Shown: piece by piece, positions 9,677-18,400 of the stretch | How positions within the stretch are numbered: the stretch's first letter is position 1 | How the letters are laid out: every line of letters starts with the position of its first letter | DNA from: JBCCVH01 sp942492555 | GTDB taxonomy: Bacteria > Bacteroidota > Bacteroidia > Cytophagales > Amoebophilaceae | Assembly (NCBI GenBank): GCA_942492555.1 | Contig: CALOEX010000003.1 | Span: 62,001 to 126,000 of the forward strand | Direction of reading: 5' to 3' | Length of the DNA stretch: 64,000 bases | Made by a program: the position numbers and the translations under genes | The notes under the pieces: generated by a model | What the model saw: the letters and a program-made list of their open reading frames with translations, nothing else | The model's database searches: none | Told to the model about the DNA's origin: nothing

Positions 9677-11467
9677 ATGAGAAAAAAATATCACTACATC
9701 ACCCTTTTCATTCTGGTACTCCTAAGCACCATATATGCAGCCCAACCCAAAAATCCAGCATACACCATTACATCACCAGAATATACCTTCAACATCAATA
9801 ACTACAAAAACATCCCAGGATTAAAAGACATTATACAAGCATTTGCCAAAGAAGCACAATATCTCCGTAGCAAAAACCCCAATATAGCCATAGCATTCTT
9901 CATGCTCTACCAAAACTTATTCGACACGCAAAGTTACAAAAGATGCACACTCATCTACGAAAAAAACAAAATAGATCCCAAAGACCCATATCCATACGAA
10001 CATTTCATACTACGCCTATGCATCACCATCAAAAAAAATAAAATATCCAACATCCTCTGTGCCTACTTCACAGACCCCATCTGTCCAACATGTGGATGGA
10101 TACTACGTAGATTAGGATACACCCAAAAAATACTCATTCATAAAAAAGCCTGTAACAACAAAAGCATAGAACAAGATCTACTGCAAGAATTCATCCCCCT
10201 CTTCAAAGAAAGCAACAGCATCAAAAACCTCATCACAAAAGACATAAAGCAAAGAATCACACAAGAAATCACAGAATATACAAACAACAACAACATCGTC
10301 GCCTTTATCGGATTCGGAGACCTAGCACTAAAAAACTTCAACTACAAAGAAATAGTATTCGTCCGTGATAACAAAACCATCGATATTCCCCGAAAAGCAC
10401 ATCTTACAATAGATGCTTACTTAAACCTCAAAGCCCTTCAAAAAACCATCATAGTAGCATGTTTCTCACACCCCATCTGTCCAGAATGTGCTCACCTACT
10501 CTACAACATCATGGGGTGCAAAACAACAAATGTCAACATCCGCAACAATGGATGCAAAAACCAAAAGTTCCCCGTCGAAATCCTAAAATCATTAACAACC
10601 AACACAGACACCCAAGCCATTGCCACCATACAAGAAGAAAAACAACAAAACAACCCAAACAATCAATCAAACAAACCCATTATCAGAACAGACAACAACA
10701 CAGACACCCAATCCATCACTTTACAAGAAGAAGAAAAACAACAAAACAACCCAAACAATCAATCAAACAAACCCATTATCAGAACAGACAACAACACAGA
10801 CACCCAATCCATCACTTTACAAGAAGAAGAAAAACAACAAAACAACCCAAACAATCAATCAAACAAACCCATTATCAGAACAGACAACAACACAGACACC
10901 CAATCCATCACTTTACAAGAAGAAGAAAAACAACAAAACATCTCAAACAACCAATCAAACAAACCAATTATCAGAACAGACAACAACACAGACACCCAAT
11001 CCATCGCCTTTACACAAGAGGAACAACAACACCTACGAAAACTATTAGAAATGCGCAAACACATAGAAAATGGAAACCTCAACATGTTAAAACTAACTTT
11101 AAAAGAGCAAAAACAATACATAACCTACGAACAAAAACTTATCCTTTTAGAGTTCGCACACACAATCAAAAAAACAGCTATGTTCAAATACCTTATACAA
11201 CAAATCAACCCACTAGCCCCAAGAGAAACAGAATCCCTCCTTTGGAGACTCTTCGTAGAAAACAAAGAATACAACCTTATACAATGGATCATCAAAACAA
11301 AAAAAATACACATTACACCAACCTTCTACAAAAAACTTAGAAAAAACAAAGAACAAGACTCCACAAAAGCAAAGGAAACCCTAAAACTCCTACAGAACAC
11401 AAAAAAAACAAACTATCAAAAACGAAAAACAAAAAACAAAAAAACCAATTTTAATCACCAAACATAA
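9677..11467 (+). CDS. Exported protein with two PICPxC motifs and 32-residue tandem repeats
   Basis: 596 residues, not a family I recognise. Residues 1-22 form a signal peptide (LFILVLLSTIYAA). Two copies of a Cys motif follow: PICPTC at 134-139 with a trailing Cys at 159, and PICPEC at 266-271 with a trailing Cys at 293. Each is preceded by a His 26-27 residues before the first Cys (H109, H242). The same pattern occurs in the TPR protein at 37763-39799. Spacing recalls the zinc site of cytidine-deaminase-like folds but the catalytic HxE glutamate is missing, so function is open. Residues ~310-437 are four 32-aa repeats rich in Asn, Gln and Glu. The last ~140 residues are basic and probably helical. 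The function is unknown. Confidence 0.85.
   Translation: MRKKYHYITLFILVLLSTIYAAQPKNPAYTITSPEYTFNINNYKNIPGLKDIIQAFAKEAQYLRSKNPNIAIAFFMLYQNLFDTQSYKRCTLIYEKNKIDPKDPYPYEHFILRLCITIKKNKISNILCAYFTDPICPTCGWILRRLGYTQKILIHKKACNNKSIEQDLLQEFIPLFKESNSIKNLITKDIKQRITQEITEYTNNNNIVAFIGFGDLALKNFNYKEIVFVRDNKTIDIPRKAHLTIDAYLNLKALQKTIIVACFSHPICPECAHLLYNIMGCKTTNVNIRNNGCKNQKFPVEILKSLTTNTDTQAIATIQEEKQQNNPNNQSNKPIIRTDNNTDTQSITLQEEEKQQNNPNNQSNKPIIRTDNNTDTQSITLQEEEKQQNNPNNQSNKPIIRTDNNTDTQSITLQEEEKQQNISNNQSNKPIIRTDNNTDTQSIAFTQEEQQHLRKLLEMRKHIENGNLNMLKLTLKEQKQYITYEQKLILLEFAHTIKKTAMFKYLIQQINPLAPRETESLLWRLFVENKEYNLIQWIIKTKKIHITPTFYKKLRKNKEQDSTKAKETLKLLQNTKKTNYQKRKTKNKKTNFNHQT
10604..10987 (+). repeat. Four tandem 96-bp repeats inside a coding region
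   Basis: Units begin at about 10604, 10700, 10796 and 10892, with a partial fifth at 10988. Units two and three appear identical; the fourth differs at NISNN instead of NNPNN, and the first has a different start. The period is a multiple of three, so copy number can change without a frameshift. Confidence 0.9.
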
Positions 11468-11518
11468 TTTTTTACAAAAAATTTATTATAATGCAATACA
11501 GAACAAACATTGCACATA

Positions 11519-14500
11519 ATGACCGAAAAAAAACAACAAACAACCCTACTACTCATCTTATTCACCCTCCTAGTAATCACCAAAACTCTCACCGCAACAG
11601 AACCCCTTACCCAAAACATAAAAACACACTTAGACACACCCATCCACACCAACAACAACCCCTTTCCCACAATACCCAACACATGGACACTCAACAAAAA
11701 AATAAATAAAAAAATATACATACCCCTCAAAGCAACCTCAAGCGAACAAGAAACAAAACCCTTTGATCTACACGAAAAAGTCATACAATTCCTCCAACAA
11801 GAAAATTGCAACACACTCATAATCACAGGAGAACCAGGCAGTGGCAAAACCACCTACCTACAACACCTACACAAACACCTAACTACCACCCAACAAAAAA
11901 ACAACACTACCATACTCATTCCACTCATAAGCTACACCCAAGCCATCAAAAACAACCAATTCCTATCCACCCTATACAAAAACCACAAAATACCAAAAAA
12001 CAACAAACTCATCCTACTCCTCGACGCCTACGACGAAACCGAACTACAACAACCCCTATACAACACCATCCAAAAAGCACAAACACCCCACAAAACAATA
12101 TGCACCATCCGAAAAGAATATCCACTCCAATCCACTAAACTCATACCACATCACCCTCTCTTCCAAGAAATAAACATACAACCTTTCAACCAACAACAAA
12201 TACAAACATACTTGCAACAAATAACACAAACCCCTAGCAACCCCTGGAAAAACCCAAAGCAGTATCATTTCCACATCACCAAAATAGAAAAACAAACACC
12301 AAACACCATCACAAATCCACTACTCCTACACATGATATGCCACATATTACCCACAATCACACAAAAAAAAACAGCAACACACACCTTCACCAAAACAGAC
12401 CTATACACAGCATACCTAGAGTACCACTACCAACAATATAACAGCACACACATCAACACACCCAACATGCAACAATACCAACAATACGCAGAAACAATTG
12501 CCAGCACAATGTTACAGAACAACAACACACTCACCATACCTTCCATGAACACCCTCCCCAAACACATCCTAAACGCAATACCTCTCAAAAAACTCAACAA
12601 CAACACCTGGGCATTCACCCATAAAACCTACCTAGAATACTACATTGCCCAAAACATCCTACACCAAACATCAGCCAAAGACAAAATCCAACCTCAGTCA
12701 CTCACCCTAAACAAACAAAACCTCAACAAACAACCACAAATCATACGACACCTTATCGACATCACACAAACAAACCCCATATTTTGCAAACAACTCTTCA
12801 CCTATATAGAAGAATCCAAAAAAAACCCAGATATAGCCATCGTCGCTGCAAACAGTGCCACAATCCTAGCCGCAGCAGACATCAAACTCAATGACCTCAA
12901 CTGGCAAGCCATCCGCATCCCTGGAGCCAATCTTAATGGCGCTTTCCTTGCACGAACAAATTTCTCCAGTAGCAACTGCCGTAATGTAAGCCTTCAAAAC
13001 ACTTTTTTAGCAGACACCCAATGGAATAAAACCCAAACAGAAGGAATAAACTTTCAAAACCACATACCACTCAAACACACAGGTAAAATAACAAACGCAA
13101 CTCTATCACCACAAAACAACAAATTAGCAACAGCCACCAAAAATAATCTCTACATCTGGAATACAAACACCCCCAAAAAACTTCATACATGCATTGCACA
13201 CACCCAAAACATCACCTCCATCACCTGGAGTCCAGACAGTAGCAACATCGCCACCACCAGCCACGATAGCACTCTACGCATCTGGGACAGCCACACAGGA
13301 AAACTACTCTATACACAACACCACCATACACCCTATACAAACACTATACAATGGTCACCAAACACACAACACATTGCAAGCATAGGAAGAAAAAACAACA
13401 TAAATGATAACAACAAACAACCTAAAAACAACCCCCTCATCATTTGGCAATGGGACAAAGAAAAAAAAACACTAACACAACATAAAACATATCCCAACAC
13501 TTCCTACATCACCACCATACAATGGGCATCAAACACACAACACATTGCCATGGCAACCGCAAACAACACCATACAAATCCTCTCATTACAAAACAACAAT
13601 ACCACCACCTACACACAACACCAAAACGAAATCACCACCATACAATGGTCACCAAACAGCCAAACCATAGCAAGCACATCCAAAAACATCATCCACATCT
13701 GGAAACCATCCACAACAAACCTCATCTACAGCTTCAAAAGACATCAAAACAACATCACCACACTCCGCTGGTCACACGACAGCAAATACATCGCCACCGG
13801 CAGCACAGACAAAACACTACGCATATGGGATCCAAACACAGGGAAATACCTACAAAAATGCACTGGACACACATGGTCCATCACCACCCTAAGCTGGTCA
13901 CACGACAGCAAATACATCGCCACAGGCAGTGCAGACAAAACCATCCGCATATGGAAACCACATACAGGACAACAAATACACATCTGTAAAGGTCACAGAT
14001 GGTACATTCGCACAGTCAGCTGGTCCTCAGACAACACAAAAATCATTTCTACAAGCGACGACGAAACCGCACGCATCTGGAACATAGAACACAAACCACC
14101 CTATCAAACCCAAGGACACACAGACACCATCAAAGCCATCACCTGGTCCCCAGACAGCAAAAAAATCGCTTCTGGTAGCACCGACAACAACCTTCACATT
14201 TGGGATTTTCAAACAGGAAAAAGACTACATAAATGCACCATACACACACAGGCCATAAACGACATCAAATGGTCACCAAACAGCAAATACATCGTCACCG
14301 CCAGCGACGACAACACCATATCCATCTGGAATCCACACACAGGACAACCTATACAGACATATACAGAACACACTTCACTCGTTACTACCATCAGCATTTC
14401 ACCAAACAGCCAATACATACTCGCATCCAGTGCAGACAACACCATATCTCTATCCAACAACACCACAGGAACATCAAGATACAAAGTACACAGCAGTCTC

Positions 14501-15358
14501 GTAACCAGTGTACAATGGTCTCCCAACAACCAATACATCGCCACTTCAAGCTGGGATAACACCATACACATCTGGAAATTCCCCCCACAAAACAACAAAT
14601 TGCAACTCATCTACACATCCAAGAACCAAAAAAGCATCATCAACAATCTTCATTGGTCATCAGATAGCCAATATATAGCCAGTTCAAGCTGGGACAAAAC
14701 CATATCCATCATACATATACAAACACAACCAAACAAACAAACATCCTTTACTACACATACATACTATGGACACACAAACATAGTCATTACTACACAATGG
14801 TCACCAAACGGAAAACAGCTAGCCTCTGTAAGCGCCGACAAAACACTATGTATCTGGTATCATCCAACAACAAAAACCAATAAACCACAACACACCTGCA
14901 AAGGACACACCGATGAAATAACAACCTTAGCATGGTCACCAGACAGCACCAAAATCGCCACAGGTAGCCATGACAAAACATTACGCATTTGGAATCCAAA
15001 AACAGGAAAACAACTCAAAGAATGCAAAGGACATACAGCCTCTATCAAAACACTCAGTTGGTCACACAACAACCAATACATCGCTTCTGCAGGTGATGAC
15101 ACCACCATTCGCATATGGAATCCAAACAATGCACAAACCCTACTCATCCTCGGAAACCACCAATATCTTACACTCCAAAACGCAATATTCAAAAATTCCA
15201 TAAACCTCTCAAAAATCAACAAACACATCATAGAACAACACGGAGGTATCATCATCAACCACCATCACCAGCACACAAGCAAAAATCAAGAAGAACACAA
15301 AGAAGATGCACAAAACATCTACAACCACGAAGATCAAGAAGAATGTATTATTCTATAA
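11519..15358 (+). CDS. NACHT-type NTPase with pentapeptide linker and about 16 WD40 repeats, exported or membrane-anchored
   Basis: The longest frame begins with TTG at 11510, but ATG at 11519 is the better start (1279 residues; positions below count from the TTG). A hydrophobic signal or anchor segment lies at ~11-30. A STAND/NACHT NTPase follows: Walker A GEPGSGKTT at 107-115 and Walker B LILLLDAYDE at 167-176. Residues ~440-516 are a linker with pentapeptide-like repeats (GANLNGAFLARTNF). About 16 WD40 repeats run from ~521 to ~1210, enough for two propellers, then a conserved cap (LQNAIFKNSINLS). NACHT-WD40 proteins act as ligand-triggered switches in eukaryotes and bacteria. Here the signal peptide argues for action outside the cytoplasm, possibly in the host (inference). 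Linker and cap are shared with the genes at 15455 and 43310. Confidence 0.9.
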   Translation: MTEKKQQTTLLLILFTLLVITKTLTATEPLTQNIKTHLDTPIHTNNNPFPTIPNTWTLNKKINKKIYIPLKATSSEQETKPFDLHEKVIQFLQQENCNTLIITGEPGSGKTTYLQHLHKHLTTTQQKNNTTILIPLISYTQAIKNNQFLSTLYKNHKIPKNNKLILLLDAYDETELQQPLYNTIQKAQTPHKTICTIRKEYPLQSTKLIPHHPLFQEINIQPFNQQQIQTYLQQITQTPSNPWKNPKQYHFHITKIEKQTPNTITNPLLLHMICHILPTITQKKTATHTFTKTDLYTAYLEYHYQQYNSTHINTPNMQQYQQYAETIASTMLQNNNTLTIPSMNTLPKHILNAIPLKKLNNNTWAFTHKTYLEYYIAQNILHQTSAKDKIQPQSLTLNKQNLNKQPQIIRHLIDITQTNPIFCKQLFTYIEESKKNPDIAIVAANSATILAAADIKLNDLNWQAIRIPGANLNGAFLARTNFSSSNCRNVSLQNTFLADTQWNKTQTEGINFQNHIPLKHTGKITNATLSPQNNKLATATKNNLYIWNTNTPKKLHTCIAHTQNITSITWSPDSSNIATTSHDSTLRIWDSHTGKLLYTQHHHTPYTNTIQWSPNTQHIASIGRKNNINDNNKQPKNNPLIIWQWDKEKKTLTQHKTYPNTSYITTIQWASNTQHIAMATANNTIQILSLQNNNTTTYTQHQNEITTIQWSPNSQTIASTSKNIIHIWKPSTTNLIYSFKRHQNNITTLRWSHDSKYIATGSTDKTLRIWDPNTGKYLQKCTGHTWSITTLSWSHDSKYIATGSADKTIRIWKPHTGQQIHICKGHRWYIRTVSWSSDNTKIISTSDDETARIWNIEHKPPYQTQGHTDTIKAITWSPDSKKIASGSTDNNLHIWDFQTGKRLHKCTIHTQAINDIKWSPNSKYIVTASDDNTISIWNPHTGQPIQTYTEHTSLVTTISISPNSQYILASSADNTISLSNNTTGTSRYKVHSSLVTSVQWSPNNQYIATSSWDNTIHIWKFPPQNNKLQLIYTSKNQKSIINNLHWSSDSQYIASSSWDKTISIIHIQTQPNKQTSFTTHTYYGHTNIVITTQWSPNGKQLASVSADKTLCIWYHPTTKTNKPQHTCKGHTDEITTLAWSPDSTKIATGSHDKTLRIWNPKTGKQLKECKGHTASIKTLSWSHNNQYIASAGDDTTIRIWNPNNAQTLLILGNHQYLTLQNAIFKNSINLSKINKHIIEQHGGIIINHHHQHTSKNQEEHKEDAQNIYNHEDQEECIIL

Positions 15359-15454
15359 TTAAAAAACAAAAAATGCTAAAAATTTTTAAAATACAAAAAA
15401 ATAAAGTATAATGTGACAAATACATGAATAGATAAATTTTAAAAAGAAAAAGCA

Positions 15455-18400
15455 ATGAAATCCAAAAAAAATATAGGAAATAAAAAAATACATATTATAG
15501 TATTTATCCTCCTTGCACCCCTTATTGTAACACCCCTTGTCGCTACACAGCCAACCAATAACACTTCAACCAAAGAAAAACAAAACAACACCCTTCTAAA
15601 AAACAACATCATACTCGCACAAAACCCAGATAAAAATCCGCTCTATCCATCTCTAAATGGAAATACAATAATAGCAGAAAACACCCAAATAGCAGAAAAC
15701 ACCCAAAAAATTTTCAGCATGCCAAAAAAAGTAGCACCCGAGCAAACCCCCCAAAAAAGCCCCCTCAATGCTCTCACAATGCCCCTCGTATTAAACCAAA
15801 CACAATACCAATCTCTTGACACACACATAAAATTCGCTACCCAAGACCTGCAAGAAGCATTATTTTCTCCAAATCAAACAAAATCTAGTAGTTTTACAGC
15901 TCAAGATTCTGCTCATTTATTATTAGAAAAACCACTAAAAACCAATCCATTAGATTTATATGGTGGAGACAACACAAAAATAGCAAACAAACACAACCAA
16001 ACAAACACTGATTCATTAGACCTAGATTTGGGAAATGACATCATACTTGATGCAAATAACAACCCGCAAATCACTCGTCAACCAGAAATGCTTCCCATTG
16101 ACAATACAGAAGAAAAAAACAACACAAAAATAGCAAACAAACACAAACAAACAAACACTGATTCATTAGACCTAGATTTGGGAAATGACATCATACTTGA
16201 TGCAAATAACAACCCGCAAATCACTCGTCAACCAGAAATGCTTCCCATTGACAATACAGAAGAAAAAAACAACACAAAAATAGCAAACAAACACAAACAA
16301 ACAAACACTGATTCATTAGACCTAGATTTGGAAAATGACATCATACTTGATGCAAATAACAACCCGCAAATCACTCGTCAACCAGAAATGCTTCCCATTG
16401 ACAATACAGAAGAAAAAAACAACACAAAAATAGCAAACAAACACAAACAAACAAACACTGATTCATTAGACCTAGATTTGGGAAATGACATCATACTTGA
16501 TGCAAATAACAACCCGCAAATCACTCGTCAACCAGAAATGCTTCCCATTGACAATACAGAAGAAAAAAACAACACAAAAATAGCAAACAAACACAAACAA
16601 ACAAACACTGATTCATTAGACCTAGATTTGGAAAATGACATCATACTTGATGCAAATAACAACCCGCAAATCATCCACCAACAAAATATAAGCTCCATTG
16701 ATTATATTGACTCCCTAGAAGATGATCAAGAAAGTGTAAACCAACACAACCAAAACAACACAAATAGTACGGATATAACTTTTGCAGACTTAGCTTGCAT
16801 TGCTGAAAAGATAAAACGACCACAATACGTATCTACCCAAAAACTATTACAAGAACTGCAAGACACCCTAGTTAACAACGACTCCACAAATGCACCTTAT
16901 CAATTTATGAGCAATCCTAAGAATAAAAACCGCATAAAAAGCACACTAAATAATCTTCTAGCAATTAACACCAACCAAAATCAAGCGCAAAAAAAAGAAA
17001 TAGAAAAACACCTCGCTGAAATAGAGCCAATACGCGACCAAGCTAGCAACATCGATCTAGTTACCGATGTATTAACACTATTACCAACCCAACAAAATGA
17101 AAACATAGAAACACAAAAATACCTAAACCTTGTCAAAAAAACTGTAACACTTTTGCAAAAAATGACAGGCTCAGACACTACTTCAAACAACAATAATATC
17201 ATAACAAACATCAATAACAACACGACAAAGAAAACAGATACTAGCGATAACATCTTTTTCTTTCCCAAAAAGCAAACAAAGCAAAAAAGTATTGTCATCC
17301 CCCTTTCAACCATAGAAGAAACCAACAACAACACTCCTCCCAGTCCTGTATCGCCACAAACCAAAGACTTGTCAACACTAGCAACAACTCTTCCAAAAAA
17401 TAACCTTCTTATTCCTTTTGTTATACACCCAAACAAAACAACTCCAACAACAAGTCTACCACCCATAAACGTCAACCAGAAAAAAAATACTCATTATGAG
17501 GATGATGACATAAAAGAAGAGATGGAAAAATCCAATACTATAGTCAACAAACTAGAAAAAGAAGCCAATGCTATATACCAACAAGTCCAAAATGCACAAA
17601 ATCCCGAAAAAAACACTTTACTCAATGCAAAACACCTCAACGATCAACCACAAATAATAAAAATACTAGCAGAAAAAGCAAAGGAAGCCCTCCCATTTCA
17701 AAAAAAACTCTTCTATCTTATCTGCAGCACAAAAACCAACCGTGATATAGCTGTTGCAGGAGCAAACAGTGCCACCATCCTAGTCGCAGCAGACATCAAG
17801 CTCAATGGACTTGATTGGAGAGGTATCAACATACCAGGAGCAAACTTAAACGGAGCTTTTCTGTCACATACAAACTTTTCCTATAGTAATGTTAAGGGAA
17901 TACAACTCTTTAATGCATGCATTGACCACACAAGATGGGATTATGCAAAAACAGAAAAAATAGACTTTGGTGTTAAATCCACTCCTATCGAACAAAATAA
18001 AAATAGCACAGTAGAACAAGCAATTTGGTCACCAGATGGAGACAATATAGCAACCATTACAAAAGAGACTCTCTGTTTGTGGGATGTAAAAAACAAAACA
18101 ATAGTATACACCGACATTAACAAAGAAAAAACCAACACCCACATTAGTTGGTCACCAAAAGGAAAATATCTTCTGCTAAGAGCAATCAACAATAAAAACA
18201 ACCACAAAACCTTACACATCTTAAATCACAAAAAAAAAGAAACAATCTACAGCGGTAATCTTACAGCATCCAAATCCGTATACACATGGCTATCTGATGC
18301 AACATTAATTTATACAGAAAACAAAAAGATTTTATGTATGAAAATAGATGAAAACGAAAACCCATGCGTTTTAGAGATAGGAGAAAGCAACAAGCCAATA

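Noticed and set aside
10459..11340. Overlapping plus-strand frames within the 32-residue repeat gene
   Set aside because: These arise from A/C-rich repeats that lack stops in alternative frames; only the frame from 9677 has a signal peptide and conserved Cys motifs.
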